The notes under the pieces are model-generated. The model ran no database searches. It was not told where the DNA came from and saw nothing but the letters and a program-made list of their open reading frames with translations. Positions 12,801 to 27,800 of a stretch of 64,000 nucleotides of DNA are shown piece after piece (position 1 is the first letter of the stretch; every line of letters starts with the position of its first letter). Origin of the DNA: Aselliscus stoliczkanus (lineage: Eukaryota; Chordata; Mammalia; Chiroptera; Hipposideridae); assembly GCA_033961575.1 (NCBI GenBank), contig CM066732.1, positions 95,843,187-95,907,186 on the forward strand. Direction: 5' to 3'. The position numbers and the translations under genes were made by a program.

Positions 12801-15800
12801 ACATGAGTCCTCGCTTCATCAAGGAATTCATTAAAGTTTTGATATAACATTTGCATGGGATTGGTGGAGAGAAGGTAGAGTTTATATCTATCCTTGACTG
12901 GGACCCTATCAAAGTTATATATGGGTTCCTATGCAGTATATTAAACTGTGTTCTCTTTACTTAATTCAATCTAACTGCATTTTCATTCTGATTTATTAAA
13001 TGTCACTATATCATGAATAAGCAAATTATTACTAAAGTGAAAGAAGGTACTAACTTTGCAGATTTCTTAAGGTTTGGTATAGCTCTCTAACCAAGAATGT
13101 AGTTTTTTCACTAAACAACCATCACACATTTCCTACTTTATTTCCCATGATTATTATACAAGAGGGCCCAAAAAAAGCAAACTGTCCTAGTTTCAATCAG
13201 CACACTCCTAAATCTTACACGAATACTTGTTTTCCCTTTCCTCAAGTATTCCTACTGCTCTAAAATAGACACATTCCCCCACCCAATACACAATCACTTA
13301 CACATACACACATTCACTAATGATTTTAATTGAAAATAGTAACACTAAAGGAAGGTCACCCAAGTAAAAGGTTGTGGGGTGTTTCCAAGGCTCCTTTAGT
13401 TTAGCTTTTCAGTTTTAAGACTCACCCGAGCTTGATGAATATGGTAAGCATTTTCAGCATTCTTCAGGGCCTGGGCTTTGAAATGGTTACTGTCTGAAAA
13501 GGAAAACTTAGATTATCATACCTCATTAACTGAACTCGTTCAATTAATTCACACTAATATGTGTGGATCCCTGACACCCCCACTATACTTATCCCTAGGC
13601 TTATGGAGGGTGAGGGAGCAGAAAGGCTCACATTAGTTGACAGAGGTTAAGGACCTGGAAGTGGCAATAGAGTCAAAGGACCGCCATGGTTGCTAAGAGC
13701 CAAAGCAGCAGCTCAGCAAAACTGAGCTCCCTTTCCCAATGCTGGGTTTCTTACACAAAGCAATGCCAAAGCCGGGGAAAGCAAGACAGTTAGGATTCAA
13801 AACTGTGATATATTTATGCTGGGTGACGCTACTCCAAAAGAAGGCATACAGACATGTAAAACCCCCAAGATTCTGTGAAGCACTCTCATTCTTTTATTCT
13901 TAGCTCAACATTATCTTGATCGCTATTCTCTGGGAAATTCCTCTCAAACACCATCCTAATTTCTCCCTCCCCTCGTGGTCATAAAAATACCAACACTGAA
14001 AAGTCTCTTTCTTGTGCTTGACTTGAACCTTGAACCAAGGCTCACCAAGAACCTTGTTATGTGAGAGATGATTTTCATATTTTATGGAAACATTCATAAT
14101 TTTCCTACTCCAATACAATAAATTCCCCATTACTGGTCACTATTACCTATCAGTCAAGACAAAACTTGCAAGAATAATGTTTATAACCTTAGATATGAAA
14201 AATCGGAGGGTGCCCGCTTGCTCTAACTCCTGGTTCAGGACTCACCATAATCCTCCTGTGTAATGTTAACTACCACTCCTCCACCAATGTCAATCTGTCT
14301 CTGGGTAGAACTGTCTTCTAGTTTCCTTAGGATTTCTTCCTGGATCCCATCATGACCCATGTCTCGTTTGCGACTCATGAAATGGGCATACAGCTCTGTC
14401 TGGGTGATTAGGAAGTTCAGTTTTCGCTGTTGCCTCTTAGCCTAAATGGGGAAAATAAGTTAAAGTGAAAACAGTCACATCATCAATCACATACAAGAGG
14501 TAGTCAACAGAATTCACCAAACCTATAGATAGTTTGTACATAATTCGTTTACAAATTCTTTACCTTTAGAAACGTAGAAATTGCAAATGAACAGTTTTAT
14601 AATAACCAAGTCAGTGGTACTAAAATAATAACCTTCACTTATAGTTTAATTATAACCTATGTTTTGCTTTCCTTTACAATATGAAACCTTTTCTCCATTA
14701 GGCTTCTGTCTAAAAAAATGCTTATTTTTTTACTATATTACTTTTCTTTTCTTTTTTTTTTAGCTAAGCCATCCTGCCACCTTGTTGGCAGCTCAGCGGC
14801 AGCTCAGCTCGGGCTAGGCATCAAACTGCTGTTGCTCAGAGCTCAGCTCACACTCTTGAGAGAGCTCTTAACCAACTGAATCATTTGGCCGGCCTTACTA
14901 TATTACTTTTCTAAAGAGGCGACAAGATACCAAATAAATTCAAACATTTTATTTGATAACCTGGCTGGTAGATACATGTATATTACTTTATTATTTTTAA
15001 AAATGTAAACGTGTCAAAAACTCTTCTTTACCACCAAAAGTCAAACTAAGTGACTAGGAGCCATAAATTATTCTGACAGTCAATGCAGAAGGTATCTGAG
15101 AATAAAAAGCCAATCAAAGGGGAAAAAACGCTCCCCAAAACAAACTACAATTCATTTGTGATTAAAGCTATAAAAGATGAATATAGACCAAATACACACA
15201 AACACATATATTTTTTTTAATGTGAAAAAACTAAATTCAAAGTGCCTCTGAAGTAACCTGGTAAGGAAAATGATCACTGTGTCTAAATAAATAAAATCAT
15301 TCATCAAAATAAACAATAAAATGAATAAACAAATACCCCAAAAGACCAAACTATATGGAATATATTATAATACACACAATAAATATGAAACCAAGAGTCG
15401 TGATTTTGCATTACCTATTTTATAATAAAATTCTCAGGGAGTATATTCACTTATCCTTAGATCACCTCCTCAAAAGAAACCAAGAATAAAATAAGGAATA
15501 AAAGTCAAGAAGGGACACAAGTCCCAAAGTATGCTACATAAAACTATTCTTTCTATTTGAGGTTTTACAGCACTTAAAAGGGGGGCTTAGGAGAATTGGG
15601 AAGAATCCATATACATCCTCAAAGGCATGATAAAGGAGGAACGATCAAAAGCTCAAAAGCATTCCCACAGCTCTGCTTTGACAGGAGAATTACCTATACT
15701 GAAAGAAATCATCATTCAATCCTTTGAATCCCTTCTTTCTCTAGACTTGTTCTTGTCATCCCAAATTGTTTACTATGGCAACACAGTAACTGTGTCCTCC

Positions 15801-18800
15801 TGTTCTCTCCTCTTGCTTCTCTGAACAATATACTTAGCCTACATCAGCTGACATCAGGATCAGCAAGAATACCAGCTACAGGATAAAACATCAAAATAGG
15901 TGGTGGTGGTGGGGGAGTGGGTCTCAAAAAACTGGGTGAGTTGTCCATTGTCCCTATCTGGCCCTAAATTTGGCAACCAGCCCCAATCTTCCAACAAATC
16001 AAAACTGCAGCCAGCACCTAGAACCAACCTAAGAAAAACTGTAAGCTGTTTTCTTTTTTCACTCATTTCTTTCTTTTGGTCTTCCAGAAATATACAAAGA
16101 ATAAAGGAAATTAACATAGAAGAAGAGAGGTGAAGGCCAGTGAGAAGGCCTTCCTGAAAGAATAAAACAGAACTGGTTTACTGGACTAAAATCACTATCA
16201 TGTTATGCCTTAAAACACTTTTCCAACAATTTCACTGGTTAGACTTAAACCAATCTCTTGATATGGTTACAGCAATTACGGTTTTTCAAAATTGTATGCT
16301 GTTGTCTTACCTCCCGCATTTCCTCATCCAACTTCCGCTGCTCTAAGGCTTCCTTCTCTGCACGCTTACGGTGCTCCTTCTCCACCTTCTCGTACTTCTT
16401 CCAGTACAAGAGCATCTCCTTGGTGAGACGGCGGGCACGAGGCAAGGTCTCCTTACAGTTCTTCTGAGCCTGCAAGGCAGCTCGACGCACCTCCTTCATG
16501 CACTGGTGCGCGAGCTGCAGATGACAACACTGTTAGCACAACAGGGGACCCAACACCAGGGCCAGCGCTCCCTGGGCGCCCAACCACAGCAGTCCTCAAC
16601 CTGCGCAGGGTACACAGGCTTCTTACAGACATGTCTCTTTCTCCCCCAACCTAATTAATATCCCTGTACAGTACTGTGACCTAGCAGCAGACCCTGAGGG
16701 TATCATATCTGTAGGTATAATGCCTTAAGATGAAAAACAAGTACAATGACCTGAGATGTGCTGGGAAGTTACAAAGTGTTACTACACATATTAATAATAG
16801 CTATCAATGATTATTATGAGCAAGGCACCATTACAAGATTCTATATTAATCTCAATATATATTAATCTAATCCATTCATCCTCATTTTATAGATGAGGAA
16901 GTTGAGGATGAGTACTAGCCCAGGGAAATACAACTAGTAATACTACTTCATCTGGTCCTCACAACTCTCAAAGGAAGTTGTGTTATTTCTCCCTAAGGGA
17001 AGGTATTAATATCATTTCTTAGATGAACAGACTGAGCACAGGAAGATTCTATGGTCTGCCCAAGGAATTAGAGAGGGCTATGATCTTATCCAAAAATGTT
17101 CAAATACCAGAAATGTGAGGAAGAGCAATTTTATTTATAAAATAGATTGAGAACATTTAGACAGTCTCTTAGGTACTATTCGACTCGTTATCAACAGGTT
17201 ACAAGAGACAAGAGCAGCAAGCACAGATCTGAAGAACAAGAACATATTCCAGCAAAACATAAAATGGGAAATATAAAACTCTAATTTTACCTTTCGACTA
17301 TTGGTGAGAAACAGGTTACGAGCTGAAGCTTTCTGCTTGTTGGCCTAAAATATTTAAAAACAAGATTTCATTTAGGATTCCTTTCTGGATAAATGTCTCT
17401 TATTCAACTCTAGAGTTAAAAAATAAAACATCAAAGCTAAGCATATTCAAGATACATTACTGACTCAGAATCACACAGAAAGCTACTAAAGCAGCAATAA
17501 TAATAAGGTAGGGCTGATCGAGTGGCGCAGGGGTTGAGAGCTGGCCTGGGATGCCAGCGGCCCCGGTTCGGGTCCCACATATGAGGGCCAATGACACCGC
17601 CCTCCAAAAAAAAAAATAATAATAATAAGGTAGAGCTGTGGCTGCCTTAGAGTCTTCTGTACATTTCTGGAAAGAATTTAAGGCTTATATTTATATTTAA
17701 GGCTTGACGTGGACTAGGAAAATGTAACAACATACTCTAACCCTAGCATCACCCTGATTAAAACACATTGCTTTCCAGGGCTGTTCCACAAAGAAGCTGA
17801 GATAGCTGGGCACTCAGATACAAAAATTGTTAGGAGAAACGTAAACGAGCTTCCGTTTGTAATTCTAGCCCCACCTCCAGTCGGGGCAAACCTGCTGCCA
17901 TTATTACTCAATTTCAGCCACCACTTAAGCCTCATCTTCTCCAACAAAAAATTCCAAGGCAGACCTAACACAAGATGACTCGGCAACCTACACTCAAGCT
18001 GCTTATCATGTCTTCCACTTCAGTTAAAAAAAAAACAAAAAACAAATCTCGATAAAGAAACCTGATTTCCCATGATGGTTCATTTGATGTGGAAGAAGAG
18101 TGGGAGCTGAGTGGCACCACCTGAAACCTCTTCACCAAGTATAAAGCAGGTTTCCCATAACTTTTCCCATCAAGAATGGTCATACATACAACTCCCCAGA
18201 AATACTTATTAATTACTATGGGGGGCAAGCATAGTAATTGTTCAGTAGAGAAGAACCACTATACCAAGGGATCAACACCAGTACTAGGACAGATGTGTCA
18301 TGTGTCTCCTGATGTGATGATGTACCAAGAACACATCACTCCCCTGGTAATCCTGCCAAAAATGCATAACCCAAATCTAATCAAGAGATGACATCATACA
18401 ATCCAAATTCAGAAATAATCTACAAAATCACAGGCTTATACTCTTTAAAAATAACAATGTCATGAAAGAAGAAGGCTGAGAAATTGTTTCAGGTTAAAGG
18501 AGATATAAGAGATGTGAAAACAAAATGCAACATGTAGTTTTAGATAGGGATCCTGGATTGAATCAGAAAGAAAAAATAGAGGATGTTATTGAGACATATG
18601 AAATCGGAATATGGTCTATGGATTAGATCATTTTTATAACTGCACTGTGGTTATATACCAGGTGTTCTTTTTCTTAGGAAATATACAGTGAATTATTAGG
18701 AGTAAGTTTAGCACCAAGTCTCAAACCTTCAAAATGGAAGAGAAAAAAGTATGCATTTATGTAACAAAAACAAGTAAGGCAAACAATTGCTAAATATAAG

Positions 18801-21800
18801 TAAAGGCTACATGGCAATTCCTTGCATTATTCTTGCCATATATTTTTTTTTTTAACTTTTTGTTTTGAACTAATTTTGGACTTACATAAAATTTGCAAAA
18901 AATAGTCGTTCTCTTACATCCCCCATTGCTTTTCCTAATTTTAGTGTCTTATATAAAACATAGTACAATTGGTAAGAAAGGAAATTAACACTGGCAAAAT
19001 ATTAATTAAACCACAGGTCTTATTTCAACGTCAACAATTTTTCCACTAATACCCTTTTACTGTTCCAGGATCCTATATGGGATTCCACAATGCATTTAGT
19101 TGCTTTTCTCCTTAGTCTTTTCCTACATGTAACTTTTCCTCAATCTTTCTCTTTCATGTCCTGGACACTGTTAAAAAGCACCAATCAGTTACTCTTTAGA
19201 ATGTCCCAAAATCTGTGGTTTTCTGGTTTTTTTCTCATGGTTGGAATGACATGCATTTTGGCAGGAATACCACAGAAATGAAGTAGGTGTTCTCAATGCA
19301 CCACATCAAGAAGTTCGTGATGTCAACATTTGTATTACCAGTGATGCTTACTCTGATCATTTGGTCAAGGTGCATTCTGCCCGTTTCCAGCACTTTGTAT
19401 AGTTACTTTGTGCTAATATGTACGCTGGGGCAGGTGCTTTGTGTCTATGCAAATTGTTTCTCCTCTAACTTTTGCCCTCTAATTTTAGCATTCAACAATG
19501 GATCCAGCCTACGACAATTATTACAAGGTGTTTGCATAATGATTCTCTATTTCCTTCCTTCCTTCTAACTCACCTTTTTCTTTACTTGATTATTTATTTA
19601 TAACAGTATGGACACATAAATATTTTATTCTATGGGTTAAACTCCATTATTATTATTATATATTTTGCTGCTCCAATTATTCTGACGTTGACCATGAGCA
19701 GCTCCTTCAGGTTGGTTCCTGTGTTCTTCAGACAAGCCCTTCACCCTTCTTCAAGCGCTTCCTTATTTTCTGGTACCACAAGGTGTTGAAGGCTCATCTT
19801 GTACCTTCCCTGCCAAGTTCTGGAATAAGCTACTTTTCCATGGAGCCCTACTCCCTTTTATTAGAGAATAAAGGGTGTTGGGAAATCAAAATCTGGGTGC
19901 TAGGCATCCTCATTGTTACTGGGATGTCTGTCACTGCTCCCAGGCCCCTCTCAGCAAAGAGAGCTAGAAAAAAATATGTATATAATCCATGCATACACAC
20001 CCAACTATATTTCGGTATTTATCTGTCTATACATATATAAAAAAACCATGATGCCTCTGATTCCAATCAAACTTCATAGGCTACATTTTAGCTTTCCCCT
20101 TTTCCTTACTCATAATTTCTTTCTCCAACAGTGAGAAACAGGCTCTCCTCTACAACATATATTTATTTGTCCAATCCTAGTTACACATAAAGTAATTTCA
20201 AAATTGCTAACTCATTTTCCTGTGAGAAACATTTTTACTGTGTCAATATGGCACTTATGTATAGCTCTTTTGGTCTTGAGCCTTACATATCCAGTCAAAA
20301 TACTATTTTCCTCAGTTACACAGGTGAGTTTTTTATTCTCCACTCACTGGAACTTGATTATGTTACTCATTTCTAATACGGGGAAGTTCATTTGTTTTGT
20401 TCTTATTCCATTTTGCCCACAAATACCCGCAACCTCCCTCTCCCTCTCCATCCTGGTTGGTTTAATTGTTTTATTTATTTTGGGGGATATGCGTCAAGAG
20501 TATCTAAAATATTACTATGGTTCTAAATGTCAGCCCTACACAAAAAGATGTACTCAAAGACTCCCTCCTCATCCCTGCTACTCTGTTCCCAGTCCTTCCC
20601 TTCTTTCTGCCCTTTTCCCACCTTCCCCCTATAAGGAATCAATCATTTTAATTGCTGGTTTATCCTTCTTGAATTTCTTTTGCACAAATGAGCCGATATT
20701 TGTGTGTTTTCTTGTATTCCCTTTTTTCTTATGAAGTGCCAGTACTCTAGATACTTGTTTTGCTTTTTTCACTTACTAGTATGTCCTAAAAATTACTTCA
20801 TAACCGTTCAGAGCTGTGTCCTTCATACTTTCTTTTTAAAGGCAGCATAATAATCCATTGTGTGGATCTATCATTATTTAATTCAAGTCCCATATATGGA
20901 CATTTGGATTGTTTCCATTATTTCGTAATTACAAATAATGGTCTAATGAATAACCTTGTTTACGTATATTTTTGTATTGTTGTGGGGTTTAGCTTTAGGG
21001 TACATTCCTAGAAGTGGAAGTGCATGTTTGAAAGGTGAGTGCATATGCAGATTATCAGATATTGCCAACTTTCCTTCCAGAAAGAACAGTTCTAATTTGC
21101 ATTCCTAGCAGCAATGTATCAGAGTGCCTATTTCCACACAGCCTCAACAGAATGTACTGTCATATTTTAAAATCTTTACCTGTGTGATGCATGACAAATG
21201 CTGTCTAGGTGTTATTTAAATTTGTATTACTCCAATAATGAGAGACTTTGAACATTTTTATTATGTTTGAGAGCCAATTTTATATCTCACTTTGTGAATT
21301 GTCTACTTATGTCATTTTCCCATTTGTCTACTGAGTTTGTGGTCCTTTCTTTGTCCCTCAACTTTTAAGAGTTTTTTTTTTTAAGCTGAGCTATCCAGGC
21401 CACCTGTTGGCAGCTCAGCTTGGGCTGGGCATCGAACTGCTGTTGCTCAGAGCTCAGCTCGCACTCTTGAGCAAGCTCTTAACGAACTGAGCCACTTGGC
21501 CGGCCCTAAGAGTTCTTTATATATTAGAACTTTGATATATTAGATAATAGCCCTTTGACCATGATATACAATGTAAATAATTTCTCCTAGTTTGCCAGTT
21601 GTCTTATCATGCAAAATTTATTTTGTGTGGTCAAACTTGTCAATATTTTCTTTTATTCCTTCTGCATATTGAGTCACAGCTAGAAACTCTTTTCCTATAC
21701 AAAGGTTAAGCAGAAATGCAACTGTTTTCTTCTAGTATTTGGATGGTTTCATTTTTTACATTGAGGTCTCTAACCCATAGGGGGTATATGTGTGAGACAC

Positions 21801-24800
21801 ATCTAATTTTATCTTTTTCCAAATGGCTACCCAGTTGTCCCAGGACCAGTTATAAAAAGAGCAAAAAGAACACTTATATATTTTTCTCTTGAATGATTTC
21901 CATTTTCTTCTACTGTCTGTAATTATTCAGTAACATCCAAATGTTTATACATTCTCTAAGAGACATATCTCCACCACTTTATTTTAAAACTTGCTGTCAA
22001 TCTATTGCTATATGTAAGACTATGTTCCTTCCTCAAAGAAGTTTCCCTCTATTTTCTTTTTTGTTGTTGAGGGCCAAGGAGCATCACACAACAATTAATT
22101 GTATTGTGAATTCTGATCGCAGCTTAGCAAAGTAGTTAAATAAAGAGAGTATTATTTAGCCTTCTCTTAATTTTAAAAGGTTAGTTTCTGTTGAGCTCTG
22201 TGAAGGTATCTAGCTCTCACAGCTCCTCTTTAGAAGGCAGGCAGAGAAAACATTCTTGCCACAACCTATACTGGAGACACTCGCTTACCTTTGGTAGTTC
22301 CTTTTTCACAATGCTGAGCCATACTTTCCTGCGACGAGCATTAAGCTGCTCAATGGATAAGTGCTTCTTCTTGATGCCAGGAGGAGGTGCATCATGAGAG
22401 AACTTGGCAAAGACTTTGGTCTGGTGGTGATGGCGACGAGGAGATTCTTCAGAGGAAAGTTCTTCATCCCTTCGCCTTTTTTTCTTCACTTTTTTCAACT
22501 TGGCTGCAAAGGAAATGGACTCTCAAAAGGTTGCATTTCTTCCCTTCCACAGGAAACAGCCACAACACAACCTCATCACTTGAAGAAAATTCAAAGTTCT
22601 TTCCTCATTCCACCTGAGACTAGCAATGTTTATCCCTTTATCAATCCAGGCCCATGAATATTCCAAGAGGAAGATCCTACTACCTTGGAAAAGAACATTT
22701 GGATACTCCCTGATTACATGAAAGAGAAACACAGAATAAAACCTAAGAACTGAATTTTTATTGAACCAACAACAGGAAAGGAAGCTTATGAAGTATCATA
22801 TGCTCAAGTAATGGTCAAAACGAAAACAAAGAAAAACACTGTTACTTGATGGCAATGTAAGGTGACTAAAGAGAAATAACAGAGAAAGAAAAAATACATT
22901 AGCTGATATGATGCTAAGACCTGTGAAGAGAAAATCATATATGGAACAAAATCCTAATTAGAGGGAGAGGATGTAAAGGATGAAAAAACACAGAGCTAAA
23001 CAAGGAGAGTGTGGGAGAAAGAAGGGACGAAGGCTGAAAAAGAGTCTTTCTGAGTAGAGCTCATACCTTCAGGGGAATAAAATCTGCCTCGTACAGATAG
23101 TTTGACTTTCCCTTCCTATTTCCTTCCTGATTTCCAGCTGCTTAGAGATAGGAAAGGACATTTCCTGACAAACATGCAAAAAAATACTACACAATATCAT
23201 AAGGAGGAAATCTATTTTAAATCACCACATACAGCAACAATCATAACTTATCCCAAACACTCAGGTTATTCTTCATATTTCCCTGTGCACAACCAACTTC
23301 TTCTGCTCTCAGAATATTTTTAACATTTTAAGAATGTGTAGAAGAAAAAAGGAATAAACTAATTGGCTTAAAACTCTGCCTAGGAATCCATAACTCTTAG
23401 GTCTTCATAATCCTAGGAAAGATCACAAAGCAAATATGAAATAAGGTATTCATACTTACAACTAATTAGATAGGGGAGACTAGTGTTTTTCAGATAAAGC
23501 AAGTTTCTACTACAGGGATTACGTTCAAAGTCCAAATACACCAGCAAGCCACACACAATCCTGAAACTAAGAATGAGTAAATATGGAAGGCAGGTAGGTG
23601 AAGGAGCTTACCTTTAAGTTTCTTTTCCTCCTTAAATTTCTTTTTCTTGGGTCCAAGTAGGTGACGTTGTTGCTCATAGAAAGGGTCATATGTAGAAAGC
23701 AGGCCCGCGCTGTAGTACTGGTACTGCTGCAACTGAAGCAGGCAAACAGTGATGCTTAGAAAGGCCTGTCTGTGTTCCCCAGCACAACCTTCAAGTCAAC
23801 TTTACTACAGAAAGCCGAGCCAGGGAAAAACCACAGCTTCTAAATATGGTATTCTTCCCAGAGTCCAGTAAAGGTTTCGGACATCAAAGTGAATTATTTC
23901 CTAAACTTCAAAGCAAAATGGGTTCAGAGAGCATTTGAGATTTTGCTTCTTGGCAATGTCTTCAGTTTGGCTCAAATAAATTCTTAAAACAAAAAAACAA
24001 AAGCAACAACAAAAACCAAAATAGGTTCACAGGCTATGCACATATTAAGTTGCTGTAAATAATTTAAGGAAAACCCTTCATGCTTCTGAATCTCCACCAA
24101 AATATTTACTTAGTCCTGATACATATTTGCAAGATACAGTTCTTTGCAGAAAGATCTCCCCTTGGAACTCATCAAGAAGAAATACATCATATTTCTATTA
24201 CCAGTGGGTTCTCAGCTTTACTAATGTTTCTGATGCCTGCTATTCTGGCTTATAATCTTATATTTGGTTTGAATTATCACCAGGCATCCCAATTCTTCAA
24301 TCTTTCAAGTCTTTTCTCTCTTCATCTCCTCCTGAGTCTGACAATATTATGGATAGTGCCTGTGTTGCCAGGATTCTAACATGAGTAATCTATTTTTTTT
24401 CTTTCCAGGGAGTAGTTAATCCTTTCAAACATTTCATTTAAATTGATCACCAAAGCTCGTATTAACTCCATCATACTCATTACTAATGAATAAATATGAA
24501 TATAAATAAAGTGATCCACTATTGAATCTCTTTCCTGGATTGTAGCTAAATGAATTGCGCAAGGACTGAAACTAGGATAAAATAGTGACATGCAGAGCTA
24601 TTACAAGGTCCTCCATCAAAGGTCAAATTTAAGGGCCGGCCGAGTGGCGCATTGGTTAAGCGCTGGTTTTGGGATGCCAGTGGCCCCGGTTCGGATCCCA
24701 CATGAGGGCCAGTGACACTGCCCTCTCCAGCTAACAACAGCTCCACCTGGAGCTGGGCTGTGCGAGCCCCGGTGATGGTGTGGGCTGCAGCCCCTGCTGC

Positions 24801-27800
24801 AGTGGGCTGCCATAGGCTACAGTGAGTGGCCCGCAGCCTGCGTGAGCGGCTGGCAGCCCGCATGAGCTGCCAATAGCCGCAGTGAGCGACATCCAGAGGC
24901 CAGCGACCGATCTGCCTCATCCGGGAAGAGCGCAATGACGATACCAACAGTGAAGCAACATCCTCCGCAACTAAACTGAAGAACAGAAGGACAGCAACTT
25001 GTCTGTTCCCCTTCCCCGATTCCCCAACGCTGTTCCCCTCCGCCAATCCCCCAATAAAAAATAAAAAAATCTTTAAAAAAAAAAAAAAAAGGTCAAATTT
25101 AAGTGGGTATTCAAACTCTATATTTAAAATCTGTGAACTTTCCCATATGTATGTTTTACTTCAATTAAAAAACAACTGGCGGGCCGGCCGAGTGGCGCAC
25201 TGGTTAAGAGCTGACTTGGGACGCCAGAGGCACCGGTTCGGATCCCATATATGAGGGCCAGTGACACTGCCCTCTACAGCTAAGATGATGAACAACAGCT
25301 CCATTTGGAGCTGGGCTGCTTTGAATCCCCGGGATGGCATAGCTGCAGCCCCTACTGCAGTGGGCTGCCATAGGCTACAGTGAGTGGCCAGCAGCCAGCA
25401 AGAGCAGCTGGCAGCTGGTGTGAGCTGCCAAGAGCCACTGTGAGTGGCCGTCCATAGGCCGGTGACCCATCTGCCTCACCCGAGAAGAGTGCAATCATGA
25501 TACCAATGGGCCAGTGAATGATAATGGGCCAGTGAAGCAATGTCCTCCACAACTAGACTGAAGAACAAAAGGACAGCAACTTGTCTCTTCCCCTTCCCCG
25601 GTTTTCTAACGCTGGTCCCCTCCCCCAATTCCCCAATATAATCTTTAAAAAAAAAAAACACAAAACAAGTTTAGGTAGGATGGTGGAGTAGGTAAAGCCT
25701 ATGCTTACCTCCTCTCCTGACCACATCAAAACTACGGTTTAACTATAGAACAACCATCATTGACAATCACTTGGAAGTCTAGCTGAACCTAACCCTTCAA
25801 CTAAGGACATACAGAAGCAGCTACCTGGAGACTGGTAGGAGGGGCAGAGACGCCCATTCCTACACCCACATGTGACCATTGAAAATCTGGAGGGATATCT
25901 CAGCTGCAGAAGTACCCCCAGAGGAGCAAGGGATCTCAGTCCCACATGAGGCTCCCCAGTACAGGGTTTCGGTGCTAGGGAGAGAAGTACCCATAAACTT
26001 TTGGTCATGAAAACCAGCGGAGATTGTAGCTAAGTGAGTCTAGGGTGACTGCAGTCCCAGATGCTCCTCTTAAAGGGCCTGCACATGGACTTACTTGCTG
26101 ACGGACTCACTCAGGTTGAGCTCCAGCACTGGGACATCAGCTTGAAAGGTGCCAGGGACATATTGGGGGGGGGGGGGCGCACTAAGTTGTCTACCTTCAG
26201 GATGAAAGCTAGAAGGGCAGCTTTCTCACAGATGGAAGAGCTGATAGAAGCCACTGTTTCTTTGTTGAGCCTTCCCTCTCCTGGCATGCAAATGCAGACA
26301 GGTGCCATACCTGAGTCTCCATCAACTTGGCCACACCATTTGCTCACCCTGCCCTGGTGATTCTGAGATCCCCATGCCACAAAACTTGCAGGTCCATCCA
26401 AGCCGCTTCCACTGGCTTTTCCTTACAAACAGCCTGCCTTGGTTCATGCTACATTCCTAAAATCTCTCAAAGGTTCACAAAACCCAAACAAGCAGCATCT
26501 GGCTTGTGTGTCCTGCACTTCTGGCTGAGCAGCCCTAATCCCAATGCTTGTGAAAGCCAGCCTTGGTTCAAGGCCTGGACTCTCAAGGCACCTCCAAGCA
26601 CAGTGCAGAAGGCAACCATCTGCAGAATGGTTTGAGGATCATGCTATGGTGACCCCGGGCAGGACACAGGCTGCAGCTGAACTTGGCCTTTCTCTCCCAG
26701 GAGGCCCCGGGGGCTGGCATGCCCAGTGGCCAGCTTTAGACCCAACCACAGCATAACCCAGCTGCCTCCAAGGATGACATATCCAAAGGGCAGACTGGGG
26801 AGTCACCAAAGTCATGCTAAAGTGAATCCAGTTTCGTAGCATCAGCCCATGCACAACTCCTCCACTGTAGTCACAGCCAGTCCTCATAGCCAATGAACCT
26901 GAGGATCAGTCCCTCCCACTGACAACCAAACAGCAGCCAAGGTTGAACTAAAATAGGAGGTCAGACACAATCCACACAAAAGACACATCTGGAGCACTCA
27001 GACTGCACCACTGTGCCCCACAGTACACCTACTACATAAGACACTCCATTAAGACCATGAGATAAAGCAGCCCTATCTAATACATAGAAAGAAACACAGA
27101 AAGGCAGTCAAAATGGGGAGACAAAGAAACATGTCCCAAATGAAAGAACAGAACAAAGCTCCAGAAAAAGGACGAAAAACAAAATGCAGACAAGGAATCT
27201 ACCAGATGCAGAGTTCCAAACATTGGTTATAAGGATGCTCAATGATCTCAGAGAGAATTTCAACAAAGAGATAGGAAACATAAAGATGGAGATAGAAAAC
27301 ATAAAAAAGAACCAGTCAGAAATAAAGAATTCAATAACTGAAATGAAGAACACATTACAGGGAATCAAGAGTAGATAAGATGAAGCAGAGGATCAAATAA
27401 GCTATTTAGAAGATAAGATAGCAAAAAACACTCAATAAGAACAGCAAAAAAGAAAAAAAGAATACAAAAGAATGAGGATAGCTTAAGGGGCCTTTGGGAC
27501 AACACCAAGCATACCAACATTCGCATAACTGAGATATCAGAAGAAGAGAGACAGCGAGGAATTGAAAACCTATTTGAAGAAATAATGATGGAAAACTTCC
27601 CTAACCTAGTGAAGGAAATGGATATTCAAGCACAGGAAACACAGAGAATCCCAAACAAGATGAACCCAAAGAGGCCCACACCAAGACACATCATAGTTAA
27701 AACACCATAGTTAAAGACAGAGAGAAAATCTCAAAAGCAGCAAGAGAAGAGCAGCTGGTTACCTACAAGGGAGCTCCCATAAGACTGTCAGCTGATTTCT

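Noticed and set aside
20204..20734. 176-residue hydrophobic open frame resembling a membrane protein
   Set aside because: Lies in reversed ancient L1 sequence; T-rich DNA gives Phe/Leu-rich translations. No start context, splice sites or homology.
24634..24720. Functional tRNA genes in the type A SINE heads
   Set aside because: Anticodon arm and acceptor stem are not tRNA-like, and the same sequence recurs about 20 times with poly(A) tails.
24546..25046. 166-residue minus-strand open frame as a gene
   Set aside because: It lies entirely over a type A-long SINE; the same translation recurs at 33.8, 37.3, 48.9 and 53.8 kb in other copies.
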